Assembly (NCBI GenBank): GCA_918807975.1
Contig: OU964932.1
Span: 3,534,001-3,598,000, forward strand
Source of the DNA: Aplidium turbinatum
Lineage: Eukaryota > Chordata > Ascidiacea > Aplousobranchia > Polyclinidae
Direction: 5' to 3'
Length of the DNA: 64,000 nt
The notes beneath the pieces are model-generated. The model did not search any database and was not told the origin of the DNA. It was given only the letters and a program-made list of their open reading frames with translations. Position 1 is the first letter of the stretch, and each line of letters starts with the position of its first letter. The position numbers and the translations under genes were made by a program. Of this stretch, positions 25,150 to 38,100 are shown piece after piece.

Positions 25150-25937
25150 ATACTGTTGTAATGCTCAACCCTGTGTTATTGAAATTACTTTCAATTCTAA
25201 AAAGTCATTTGGTATGTTATTTTCGCCAAAAAACTTTTATCTTTCACGTGCTCCTCTGCTACATCTAGGGAAATCTGAAATTGTGTTCACAGACTCTGTA
25301 AAATACCTGGGTGTATTTATTGAGAGTTCTCTCTCAGATGAAAATGATATTTCAAGGCAGGTACGCTCTCAGTACTGTGCTGTAAACAATGCAAAATCTC
25401 ATTTCGCTAAATGCTCACTAAAAAATATTGTATATCGCTCTTATTGTATGTCCTTTTATGCATCCCAGTTGTGGAACAAGTTTAGATCTTCTAGTATAAA
25501 ACGATTACGTGTTCCTTACAATGATTCTTTTAGAATATTGCACAACTTGCCTCGTTATGTCAGTGCCGGTGAATATCAAGTAATGTACAATATAACAACG
25601 TTTGATGCTTTATTGAGGAAAAACATGTTTTCGTTTATCAACCGTTGCATTCACTCCTCAAATCGCTTTATATCAGACCTGATGTAGGGACGGTACATTA
25701 CGGGACGCGCAACTCCGTTGTTCCGCCAACATTAGAAGGGTCAATTGGAAATTTGACATTTTTTCTACGCTTTGCTGCTGGCTTGCTTTTAACTAAAAAC
25801 CTTAAATTACTTTAAAACCAACTTCACTCTTCTTATATAACCCATAAAAAATACAATATTTTGTAAATTAGAAAAAATCGTAACCCTTCTAGTGTTGTGG
25901 ATAAGCCAAAAGCGAATGTAGTTTCGCATCCCTGTGA
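25150..25937 (+). mobile_element. LINE, C-terminal ORF2 fragment
   Basis: An open frame (25214-25687, open somewhat further upstream) encodes the region after the reverse-transcriptase palm of a non-LTR retrotransposon: SVKYLGVFIESSLSDENDI, then RSYCMSFYASQLW, then FRILHNLPRYVS, ending at TAG. The palm itself is absent, so this is 5'-truncated. The 3' part is split by the hAT MITE at 25946-27100 and resumes at 27109, ending in (AAT)n near 27341. The tail and C-terminal layout suggest a CR1/L2/Jockey-group LINE, but the clade is not certain. Confidence 0.75.
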
Positions 25938-25945
25938 TCTACAAT

Positions 25946-27100
25946 CAGGCGCGGATCTAGAAGATTTTTTCGGGGGGGGCCAGAAAATTCGAAAATTAAT
26001 TAAAAAGAAAGAAAAAGATAAAACAAATATGAACAATGATACTACGACAGTAGCGTAGCCAGCAATTTTGAAAGGGGGGTTTTGACGGTCGGCGGGAAAA
26101 GCCCGACGGCGTCTTCGCCAAAGACGACACCCAGCGGCGGGGGGTCTGGGGGGCACCCCCCAGAAAATTTTGAAAAATTACTTTGAATTTGGTGTATTTT
26201 GAGAGCATTTTCAACAAAAGTGTGGGCAAAAATATTCCTGTAAAATGGTGCTGTCTGGTGGCATAGCAAAAGGATAAGATCATGTTTTCTTTGGCATTTT
26301 TTGGTAGTAAAGCTAAGTCTCTATGTTTTCTTGTTGCTAATTCCTGGCTGAGATATTTGAATGTTTGGTATTGGCAAAACTCGCTCTTTTAATGCAGTTT
26401 CGTTTAAAATTAGGCAAACTTTGTTTTAGAGTCATAGAGACTGAAAGCATCATTCTAAATATCGTGGAGTCACACGCGTGCCAAAGGGAGAGGAGTTGTA
26501 ACCCCCAACCCCCCCCCCTTGGCTACGCCACTATTAATACTACGACATATACGATATGCCATAAAATAAAATAGACATTAAAAGAAACAGCCATTTTCAT
26601 CAATTGTGAATGTTTAAAAAATACATTTTGCTTGAATAAAAATTGCTAAGCAAGCAAAGTAAACTTGAAATCTGGTTAAAACCCTATATGCAGTGTCCAT
26701 GACCAATTGGATGTTTGCAGGCATATACGGCGATTGATTGAAATTATAATGAAGGCTAAAAACTATAAAACGGCCATTCAAGGTTTCAGATTGTTTCAAC
26801 TGACGTCATTTGGTTCAGCGTTGGTTTCAGCTGAGTCATCTCAAACAAATGTTGCTATTAAAATGTATTTGAAATTGTATGAAAGAAAATAACGGAGTCT
26901 GATCGATGGATAATTTCAACCATAATAATATCAAAAAATTATCCCCCCCCCCCCCCCCGGATAAGTTAAGTCCGCCGTGGGACTAATATCAGCTGTTTAG
27001 ACGCATATCAAACGATTTGATGCGGATACATAGAATTTCAAGAATAATTCCTCATAACATTTCGGGGGGGGCCCGGGCCCCCCCCATAAATCCGCGCCTG
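25946..27100. mobile_element. hAT-type MITE inserted into a LINE
   Basis: The ends CAGGCGCGGATCTA and TAAATCCGCGCCTG are inverted repeats. TCTACAAT is duplicated exactly on both sides (25938-25945 and 27101-27108). Removing the element reconnects the LINE sequence on either side. It carries a second MITE (26048-26534) and long G and C runs (17 C near 26950) near its ends. No transposase. Confidence 0.85.
26048..26534. mobile_element. CAGTGGC-family MITE nested in the 25946 element
   Basis: The ends CAGTAGCGTAGCCAGC and TTGGCTACGCCACTA enclose a copy of the family at 15389-16225, in opposite orientation and without that copy's internal insertion. ACTACGA occurs just outside each end but not quite symmetrically. 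It is a MITE within a MITE within a LINE. Confidence 0.7.
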
Positions 27101-27108
27101 TCTACAAT

Positions 27109-27341
27109 CCCTACCTGATGTCATCTGATTGTTTTTATCGTTCTGAATACTTTCAATTCTTCCAACGCTCATTGTATATAAATTTGTAACAGGAGATAGC
27201 CCATTTAGTGAGCTTTTAAACCGACGGCATCCAAAGTGGCTCTCTGTGACCTTTGTGCATTTGCAGTTTGTGTATTATTTCGTTGTTTTTGCTTTGGATA
27301 TGGACAACTTTGTCTGACGCAAATAAATAATAATAATAATT
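27109..27341 (+). mobile_element. 3' end of the interrupted LINE
   Basis: This continues the LINE from 25937 after the MITE insertion and ends in AAATAAATAATAATAATAAT, a microsatellite-type tail as in CR1/L2-group LINEs. The extent is inferred from the insertion boundary and the tail. Confidence 0.6.
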
Positions 27342-27579
27342 GTTGTGTCTTGCCTGTCTTTGGTATAAAAAAGCAAACTCTCTCCCGAAACTATATGATA
27401 CAGAAACGGTATTCATGCGCTGAGATTGGCTACTGCAACCGTCACAGTGAACAATTACCAAAATATGGCGAGGGAGTTTATCATTGCTCGAAGCTGCAGT
27501 GCTTTCCGTCTGACTCTGTTCAAGACCTTGTCGTCACAACAAAGTCAACTTAAATGTGGTGACTTCACAGTGTAGATTT

Positions 27580-27664
27580 TAACGACCTGTTTTAGCCTGT
27601 TGCTGCGAGTTCGCTGTGGTAATGGCGAATTGCACTTGCTTTCGGAACACAGTTCTCTAGTCAT
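27580..27664 (+). repeat. Dispersed repeat, partner of 19463-19552
   Basis: Inverted relative to the copy at 19463-19552; see that entry for the matching blocks. Confidence 0.65.
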
Positions 27665-29113
27665 GTGATATGACGAATGTCACAACTAAGTGTTTACTTT
27701 GTAGCGTACAAGTTAAAGCAACCAGCAGAAGACAACGCACAGATGCTTGCACGTGTATTGTGTGGGGGATGTTATGTTGCCATATGAGCCAAATAATAGC
27801 TTGCAATCAACACGAGGATTGTGAAGCGCAGAGATATGTTTTTGAGCAAACATTTCTATTTTAACAGTACCGATGTCGTCATAACGGCAATTTTTAAATA
27901 ATTCATGAAGAGGTTGCATAGACACCAGCAAGTACTAGCAACCAGAAGCGGAGTTCTCATTAAAGTAAACAAACTGCGTATGTTACCCAACACCGTGTGG
28001 TGCCTTATATTTAGTAAAAATAATAAACAAATAGAGCGGTCTATTGCATACATCTTTGACAGCTAACAAGTTGAGTACAACTTCAGATACATTTGGGGTG
28101 ATGTTGGAACACACCCAATAAAACGGTCTATGCGACAAAACAGTAAATATTCAGTCTTTCGTTGACTGAACACCGAAATGAAACCAAGCAACGTGATAGC
28201 ATTTATTATTATATGAAAGAAAACAAAAACTGGCAACACTTTCCGTTAGACACCTAATCCTTGTCAAAAGCCAAGCATCTGCAAGCTGATTTACATTGCA
28301 AGTTGAAAAGAAATGCTAGAGAACAAATTAGGCTTCATAACAAGACGAATAAAGGTTCCCAACTGAAAGATGTTTTTGTTTCTTGTTGATCATGGTAAAC
28401 CCCAGGCAGTCAGGGGGGATAATTGTCCCTTCCGAAATATTTTAAATGAACATTTCACACTCTGTTACAGAATCAATTGACAAAGTTTTACTTATGATTT
28501 AAGCTGAAAGTACTCTCAGAATGCGCAGTTTTAAGGTATTTTTTTTCAAAAATATCTGGCCCCCAGGTTCACCTTTGATTCGTTTCGGTGACTCGTTCCC
28601 GGGCTCACTCACAAGTGCAAAAATATTTGTTTACCCCCCAAAACTTTGTGCTGGCTACGCCCCTGGAAAACCCCATGGTGTTGCTTGATTTTGTCTTCGT
28701 TTGTTCAGTCAATGGAAGTGCATTTTCAAACAGTGTAGAGAACGTTCAATGCAGGGAGTTAATGTTTACCATCGAGTTAATGTACAAGTTGCAGAAAAGG
28801 TATGCAGTGTTGTAGTTAAGCAAAGCTAAAGTAACTACCGTACCAAAGTGTAGTGCAGTTCACAGTAAAGCCAAATTAGCTTCAACAAAAATATATATTA
28901 AAATGCACTTAGCGTTATGACAGTCAAAATTAGTCAACAAGAAATTGTATTTGCTCATGAAATAGGCCTAACTATCCAGCTTCACCGTGCAAGGCTTTTC
29001 GTTGGTTTGAAATAAACCGGTTGCATTTTTTTCCCATTAGATCATCAAACGCTATCTAATGAGTTTCTAGCAACAAGAGTGTAAAATGGACAAATATCAC
29101 AACAATGTTGTGA
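27665..29113. other. Spartin 3' flank, no genes seen
   Basis: Lies 3' of the spartin stop codon and presumably includes its 3' UTR. A MITE-like fragment with GCTGGCTACGCCCCTGG is visible at about 28655-28671. No other gene recognised. Confidence 0.4.
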
Positions 29114-32100
29114 TCATGGTGTGGACTTTTTCGTTCCTTTGCAATAATCCTTCAATACGGTTTTTCCTGTATTTTTAGCCGTCCTTTTGGCTATCGCCTT
29201 TATGCCCAAGTTATCAATGTTAAACGCTGTCCTTCCACAGTTAACTGCTGCTCCCATACAATGGTTGGTAGTTTCTCCGGCGTCTTTGCCATATCTGAAA
29301 AAGCAGTGATTACTGTACAATTGCACACTGATCACGGCACACTAAAGTGGTAAATGGTTGTTTAATTTCCTCAAACGCTACAATTCCGATTGTGTTTTGG
29401 GCTATTGGACAGTAACGTCGTTGTGGGGTTACTTGTGACAAACGATGCGCGACACGTTGCGCGAATGAAAAGAAATGTGAGGTCAAAGTTGAACGATTTC
29501 GTCAAGAATATTAGATTCTCTTATGACTTTTGCGCGTTCGAATAGCAAATTATTTTATCTCTGACGTTTTATTTTTCGGTTGAAGCCAGTGACATGTACA
29601 AGAACTAATTGCAATAACTAGGCCTATGCAATATGCATGCTGTGACAACAAGATTGATTGGGTGATTGATATCTTATTGTACAGTGACGTTTTCACTACA
29701 ACTTGATACAGGCATGAACCCATTCCGTGCTACTCACTTGTGTTCTACAGTATCCACTGTGGCGGCTGAAGCAGAGGAAGCCACGGCCATCCCGGCATGC
29801 TCAAGACTTTTCCATACTGTTCCAAGGCCTAAAAAACAGTGTAAACCATGTAGTTACGGTACCCGGTCAATTGGTCGAAAGACGTTTGGTCGACAGTCAT
29901 TTGGTCGACAGACATTTGGTCGACAGGACGTTTGGTCGACAGACAATTGGTCGACAAGACATTTGGTCGACAGGACATTTGGTCGACAGACATTTGGTCG
30001 ACAGGACATTTGGTCGACAGACATTTGGTCGACAGGACGTTTGGTCGACAGACATTTGGTCGACAGGACATTTGGTCGACAAGACATTTGGTCGACAGGA
30101 CATTTGGTCGAAAGAACGATTCATTTTAGGGTTAACTAACCCTAACCTAACCCTAACCTAACTCTAACCCAAATGTCCTGTCGACCAAATGTCTTGTCGA
30201 CCAAATGTCTGTCGACCAAATGTCTTGTCGACCAAATGTCTTGTCGACCAAATGTTTGTCGACCAAATGTCTTGTCGACCAAATGTCTTGTCGACCAAAT
30301 GTCCTGTCGACCAAATGTTTGTCGACCAATTGTCTGTCGACCAAATATCCTGTCGACCAAATGTCTGTCGACCAATTGACTGTCGACCAAATGTCTTTCG
30401 ACCAATCGACCGGCCACCGTAGTTACAGAGTAGACAAAGAAATGATACATCAGCTTTGAGTCATTATAACACTAAGTCGCATTATGACACATACCTTGTA
30501 GACCAGCTCCGGCCACCGTCAATACTCCGGAAATATTCGACGATGATCCGTTGCTGGGGGCTTTCCCGTTACTGGATAAGAACGATTGGATATGTGGAGA
30601 CGCCGCCTTAGCTACCTTGTTGGTAACAGCGCATAATCCTTTAACCATCGTAGCGCTCACTTTAACTGTGGCTTCTGTAAACATAGATTTCCAATATAAG
30701 CTTTTCTCGAAATCGTAAACATGAAGCCTGTAATGTTTATATTATTAATATGTAGAGATGTCAGTCGTTTTTTGCGCTCGTATTTTTTTAAATGTTTTTT
30801 TTTTAGAAAAAAAAAACGAAAATAAAATCTGAAATATTTGTTCTAAAATAATCAAGACATCGATAAGTTGCTAAAATTAAACTTCGTCACTAAACTTTTC
30901 ATTAAAAACTTTTTTTGACTTCACCAGTGATCAAAAAGGATGCATAGTGTGATAAAATAATCAAAAAAAGTAAGAGTACAACAAAATTGGCAAATTCAAG
31001 TCTATTAATTTTGAGTTTGAATTATAAGAAATTGAATTTACCAATTTAGTGTGGTAGGCTACTCTCTACTTTTTTTTATCCGTAAGTTAAACTGCATCAG
31101 TCAGCCAGAGTGCAGTTTCCCCAGTTAGCCTTTAAAGAACATTTACTCATTATAATAGGCTATATGCAATAAAAGAAAAGAATGACAAAAATGAAAGAAA
31201 AAACGAGCAAACTAAAAGGAATATAGACAAGTAACAAAGGAGGTTGGACTGTTAACATGGTCACCGGTGGGACCATACCCAAACAGTCCTCACTCTCATC
31301 TTTGGTAGTACCACATTTAAAGTTGGGTGGTTCATTGATACCATTTGCTGAGCATGCGACCACACTTCTTACTTAGTTCACTGCAGTTTTGACTAAGTTC
31401 AGTAATTCATAATAAGTTGTTCAGTAGCTATAATTTTACAGTTCCTTTTGCAGTTCTATGTTATGATAAATGAAAACAGTTGCTACTTGAAAAATGTATG
31501 AAAAGATTGGACATAGGATAAAAAACGAAGAAAAAAAGTAAAAAAAAAACGATTTAAAAAATGACGACTACAAAAATCGTTTTTAATCACTCCTGATGGA
31601 ATAGCAATTTCAGCACCACTCTTAATAAATTGGCTGAAAAATGTGTTTAATTTGTAGAAAACCTACAATGTCCTACATATTATACATCTCTGAATAGAGT
31701 ATGAAAATTGCAAACAAATTATGTCACTAGAGTAGATGAAAAACGTTTCTGTGAAAAAAATGCCAAGGAAACGTAAAAGCTTTTCCCTTTTTTTATACTT
31801 TTTACCACAGGTAAAGAATTTAATAAGTCTCAAGAGAGAAAATATATCAATCCTAACTTTTTGCTGGCATTGTCGCCATCCCTTACCCAATACCATATAA
31901 TGATGAGATTTTCTTCCACAGGTATATCTTTAAAAAATAAATGAATTTTGACTTTATGTACTATAAAAACTTGATGTAGTTGCAATTGTTTTTTAATTAT
32001 AAGTGAAACTACACAACAATAGCAAAAATCCTCTCATAGATCACTTCTCCAGTATATATTGATTATAAATTCAAGACCAATGTACGACCAGTCCAATTGA

Positions 32101-35100
32101 TGTCAAGTTATCTTGTTGTGTATCGCGATTTCGAATATTAAATTCTGTTCAGCACAACTTTATAACAGACATAGTAAAATCTTCAGTAGGTCAGTTTAAG
32201 AATGCAGCAGTTAAGTTTAGAAAGAAATCAATTTATAATTATTTGGCAGTGCATCCTGTGGATCCGTAATTGGGCCTCTCTCTTGCACCAGCTTGCTAGG
32301 CGTGCAGTTGTTCTCTTGCGTTATATTGCCTTTTTCATTATTTTTGCATTACATTGATTATGTCAACCAGACATAAGACAATGTGACATACATAATCAAT
32401 GTGACATACATTGGTATGTCAACCAGACATTTGTTGACAAGGGCCGGGGAGCACTTAAACCCAAACCTAACAACTAAAAGTGCAATTAAAGAGCACATCG
32501 CCTCTTGTGAAACGTGCACTGACAATGTCTCGATCGACCAATTTAAAATCATCTCTCGAGGCAGATCTGATTTTCAGACTAAGATCATGGAAGCCTTAAG
32601 AATCAAACGTAACAATCCATCTCTCAACCGGCAGTTATTCGCCTGTGGCTCATCGTTCCTTTTGTGTGTGTTCTAATTGTTTTGTCCAATGCCTGTAGTC
32701 TACACTTCACGTGATCTGTTTCCCACCGCATAATTTACTCGCAGTCATTCTCGTATCATTTGTTCAGTTTGTGCTTTCAGTCCAGAGTGTCGTTACAGTT
32801 ACAGTGCATAGTTAAATTTACCTCACGACTTTTCATTTTATGTATTGCAGATTTAATTCCTGATGAGGACACACGTACGTGTCGAAATAGTTTGAGTTTA
32901 TTTTATTTAATTATGTTATATTTTGTGTGAAATAAAGTATGCTAAACCCGCTAAAATTACTATGTTTTATTTCTCTATGGTTCAACAAAGCAAACTCTCT
33001 ACCAAAGCTTTATATTGATTATGCCTGAAAAATTTCATGCTATTCTGACAAGAAATAAATGAGTAGTTGAAAATATCAAAAAAGGACTTCCGAAGAAAAC
33101 AGCATTTGAAAACCACCCATTAAAACATAAGCTACATTACTCACATTTATCGTTGTAAGTTTTGAAACACGAAAACATTGAATAAAGTCAAAGTTTTATC
33201 ATATTCAGAATCTTGATGAAATTACCGCTTTTTAGACAAAAAAAAAAGATTTCCGTCAGGAGTGTCCAGGGATGGAGGAACCATTTTAAAAGTAGGTGGG
33301 CCCAGAGGCGATGCAGTCAAAGTCAATCCCACTTCTGGGGGGCGAAGCCTCCCAGACACCCCAAAACATTGTTGCATACCCCTATATTTTCAATCGTTTA
33401 CACCAGAAGTCGGCAACCTACGGCCCGCCAAGGAAAATCATCCAGCCCTCCGCTCCCAAATTATAATAATATGTGGCCAGGCCAGTGGTTTATTACAGTA
33501 TAATCGAATGGAGGAACAAGTACTTTTCATTAATCATTTTAGTAGGCCCACGTCTTTGATTTGCAGCGTTTCTGTTTGTATAAACAAAGAACTCAACATA
33601 AAGCGCCATTATGATACAAAACATATTATTTTTTCCAAGTTAATGGGTCAAACAAGGAACGGAAAAGTTAATCTACTCAAAAATAGCTTTTAAACAGCAA
33701 ATTTCTCTGTTACAAAGGAAAACCAATGAATCAGAAAATTCTTTTGCTAACTACAAGGTAGCACAATCAATAGCAAAAGACAAGAAATCGTATAGTGATG
33801 GAGAATTTGGGAAAAGGTGTAAGATGGATGTTATTGAAAACATATGTCCATAGAAAAACAAACAAACTACTTTTCAGATATAGGCCTAGGCTAACTCTTT
33901 CAACAAGAACCGTAACTCGAGGGAAAGAAGAGATATCGGAGAACGTAACATCTAGCAAAAAGTTATTGTATATCTACAGTTCTTCGCAATGGCAATAGAT
34001 GAGAGCACAGACAAGACAGATAAGCCTACAGCTGAGCTGGAAGTACTTGTGCGTGCAGTAAACAAAGATTTAATGTTTAAGAATTTGTTCAGCTGATTCC
34101 CGTCAAGGATATTACTAGCCGATATTCTGAAGGTATTAGGCTACGTCAACGCCTTGAAATCATGCCTCTGAATCTTTCAAAACTAGTATCAATAGGCTAC
34201 AGCCCGCCAAGACCATGTAAAGTTTGGCTTTGGCCCGCTGTTAGAAAAAGGTTGCCGACCCCTGGTTTACACATTGCGTTTTCATAATTGCCTTTTGTGC
34301 CAACAGACAAAATTTTCCATTTTTGGGCCGGATTTGGTCTAAAAAATTTACAAAATTGTTAAATTGCTCTATAGCGCTGTACAAAATGTGGCAATGTACA
34401 CACTACACACAAATAAAAAGGCAACAATACACACACAGTTATAATACCACCTGGGAGTAATAATATGGAGCATTATACAGTGCGTGCATCATATCACTGT
34501 TCTAACCATAGAGAATAATTATATTGATTGATAGATTGCTCCACCAGTCACACGCAACTACACCCACACGTGCTGCACATCAATAATGGACTCAACAGAA
34601 AATTTTGAAGATTGGATTTCATCATTGAGCTATCAAAGATAATCAAACTACTGTGTATCAAATGACCGCAATATTAGATCCTTTTATGCACGTCTTTTAA
34701 ACAATTATGGTTTTGCCACCTTTTCCTTTTGTTGGTTTTGTTGCTGTATTTCTTTTTCACAATATCATTTCTTTTGCATTCTGACAAAGAAAAATAAAAT
34801 TGAATTGAATAAAGTTTAATAAAAAGTGAAGACCTTTTTTTGGAACTCCCTCCCTGATTTGCCGTTTTCGCTATCTTTTCAAAAAAATTTGGCTTTCAAA
34901 AGTGGGTGGGCCAGGCCCACCCACAAAATAAAGTACGTGGGCCTAGGCCCACGTGGTTCCTCCATCCCTGGGAGTGTCCCCTTAATGTGCTATCCAACGC
35001 CAGGTATTATCACGTGTCTGGCTTCACTCGGCTTAGTATCCGGCTTTTCAAAACCTGATACTGGAATAGTAGTGCAAACACAGAGCAAGCAGAGACCATC

Positions 35101-38100
35101 AACACATGGACACGGGCATGATAAACTCTTGAATAGTTGGTCAATGGTCAACGATAAGTCTTGGAAAACCAGAAAGATTTGGGGTTGTTGGAAATGATAC
35201 CCCAACTTACCTCAATACTAATGGGAGAACTGCACTAGACAATAGACATACGAATGCCCAAATCATTCGACCGCTCCATAAATTGTCGTTTCACCAAATA
35301 CTGGCTAAATATTGCATGGGCAGTTGGGCAGTTGGGCACTGCCACCCTACGCAGTATTTCTAAACCATTTTCTCACTTGAAGCTTCATGTGTGTAATACA
35401 ATCCTTTCTTCAAGGTCGGGTTCACAACTACTGGCTGTTCTGAGGGGGTCATGTTCTTTTGAAGGTGACTGGCCCCAAACTTGATCAGTGATGACGTCAT
35501 TTCAGCGCCTTTTGACAACCCCCAGCCCAACCAATCAGCACCTGAAACAACATACACTGTAAAAATAGTGTAAGTAACGTATAGAAATCCAGTTGAGATG
35601 GTGCGCTACTGATGAGCCCAGCCTCATGGGTGAAACACGTGTCTATCGCTGAGTTCTTGCTACACTCGACTACCGAGAAACACATGAAGAGTTCCATTCA
35701 CGATTACTTGTCAATTGAGCAAACACAGCGGCATGTCGCAGCCTTTTTCCAACGTGACTTGGGCGTCACCACCACAAGCGGTGGTACAGTATTGATCGTT
35801 AACGCTGCAAACCAAACCAGACGTTTACTTTAATTAGAGCAATCGAAAGCAATATGAATTTGGAATCCATCCCCCGGTTGGGATGGAATTACGAAAGAAA
35901 TGATGCCCGATGCCATTTGATGACGTGTTTGGTATGCCTAGGCAAAGTATCGAACCAACATTCATTGGTCAAAAGTGAGAAAAACTAACTGGAAAAGGTG
36001 ATCTGGTACTATGACACTTCCTCAAATGGGCGATCTACCTAACACAGAAAGCAATCATTAAGAAAACAAATCAATAGTTTTTTTTTTAAGTTTAAACCTT
36101 GACCTATTTGACCAGGTTAACACTCACAATAGCATTTCAAAAAATATCTTTAATATAATTCATGTTGTGGAACCGGTTTCACAACATAAATTATATTAAA
36201 GATTTTTTTTGAAATGCTATTGTGAGTGTTAACCTGGTCAAATGGTTTAAGGTTTAGACTTGAAAAAAAACTTTTGATTTGTTTTTTTTTTGACATTCAT
36301 TGGGCTAACAAACCCTAGACCATTGTACACAATGGGAACCTAATTACTTGTCTCAATGCCGGAGGCGATTCTTTGGCTTGTAGAAGGTTCTTCCTCCTCA
36401 TCGCCAACTTCTCCGTGTTCCTCATCACTCTCCGGATGGAAACCAACTGAAGAGTTTAAATCAATTGGGGGTTCCCCTTCAAGTGGATGATCTTGAACCT
36501 CAAACATATAAATTAATGCGGATTGCCATTCTATATTATTAGAACAACAACGCAACACAAACCAGTTTGAAATTACTTTTCACAAGAAGTGTACCGGTAT
36601 ACTAAAACACGCAGCGTTAGTTACCTCACTTGTAGTTTCATGAATACAATAGACGGTCTGCTACTATTCGGTGAGTTCCTAACCTCTAACCCTAAAACGG
36701 CAGTGATAATTAGGCTACGGTACCCGATAATTTAAAAAAAAAATTGAAAAAAATCCCCCGTTAAGGGATCGGACTCATCGAATCGGATTCACCGAATCGA
36801 ACTCACCGAAACGGGCCATTCCGACAATAGACGGTGGTAAACTAATTCATCAATGTCAATGTACTTATGCTGATATGGGTTAGTCACTTAGTCAGCTCTG
36901 CCGTGATTTGGCAGAACCTAATATCCGCCATTTTCAAGTTTTCTAGATAAACGACCTTTGGTGTTTATAGCTGTAAAATACCAAGGTAAAACACTCGAAG
37001 TTGACTTTTGTAAGGCTGGAACGAACAACCAAACAAAATTTTTAAGAATGAAATTGGAGCCAGATTTTTGTTTGTTTATTAAAACATGGCGTATATTTGG
37101 TTTTGCCAGATAACTAGTTATAAAAAATGTATTAGGTTTGTTAGATAAAACCTAATATATATTCTCGATGTAGGCTTTAACCGCCTTATTGGCTTATTGA
37201 ATGTTATGCGTTTGCATATATGATAGGGCCTAATATAAGCTAAATGTTGGCTTTGACCACACTATGTTGGCTTTGTAAGCCTAAATCAAACCTAAAGTAA
37301 GCTTCTGGATTTCTCCCAGAACTGTGTATCATTTCGTCACTGTAATCTGTAGATAACTTTGCGGATATCACAGAAGCCTGCTAGGTTAAAGGCTATCGCC
37401 GATTTAAAATCAGTTGCTGGTAGCCTACTTGATTACCATGCCTTCATTAAAAGTAATAAATGTAATAACTAAATGCCTTCTTTATAGTCTTTAAACGTAA
37501 AAAAATGCAAAAAGTCATTTTTGGCAAAATGGCGGATATTAGATTTACTAAAATCAAGACAGAGCTGCTTTAAGCAGACAGTAGGTTAGGTTCTCAGACG
37601 TAGAAAGATTTTATTAGATCTAACACATTTATGAACTAAATCTTGGAATATGAGCTGTGTCCAGCGAACATACTGAAGCATGACTGAAGCTACCTGTAGG
37701 CATGCCATCTTTGACAGAATGTTCGTAAAGACTTCGTTGTATGTCGGATCGAGTTCGGATGAAATTACAAGACCGACACTGCGATGATGCAAGGAGTGGT
37801 TGAGGTTGGGAAAGATGTAAGCGCCATTGCTACAATGAAGCACTGGCGACTGGCCTGGTATCAGAGGGTACACCCAATCACCCACCTGGATGAATGCTGG
37901 GGGCCTAAAAAAGCGTACGTTATAAAAATACAACATGAAATGTGCAAATCGCTCAAAACCACTCTCTACTAACCCACGAAGAAATAAACCCAACGCACTC
38001 TATCGACGGTACAGTTGGTTGGGGCTTGGGAGTGTGATCCAAGAATATTTTCAAATCAACAGTGGTATCACATTGTCATTTAATCGGGAGTTCAAGGTTT

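Noticed and set aside
25946-25980. G and C runs of 9-17 bases (also near 24180, 26950, 59530) as G-quadruplex regulators
   Set aside because: They coincide with the subterminal tracts of MITEs and are prone to sequencing error; no evidence of a regulatory role.
27236-27553. 105-codon plus-strand ORF
   Set aside because: It runs across the LINE 3' tail and an AAT microsatellite, so it is a chance frame.
30127-30170. Interstitial telomere or chromosome-fusion scar
   Set aside because: The TTAGGG-like tract is under 50 bp and lies exactly at the centre of a mobile foldback element with its own target duplication, so it belongs to the element.
29666-30459. Overlapping ORFs with peptides like TFGRQDIWST in the foldback element
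   Set aside because: They are translations of a 14-16 bp tandem repeat in all frames and both strands; low complexity, no start context.
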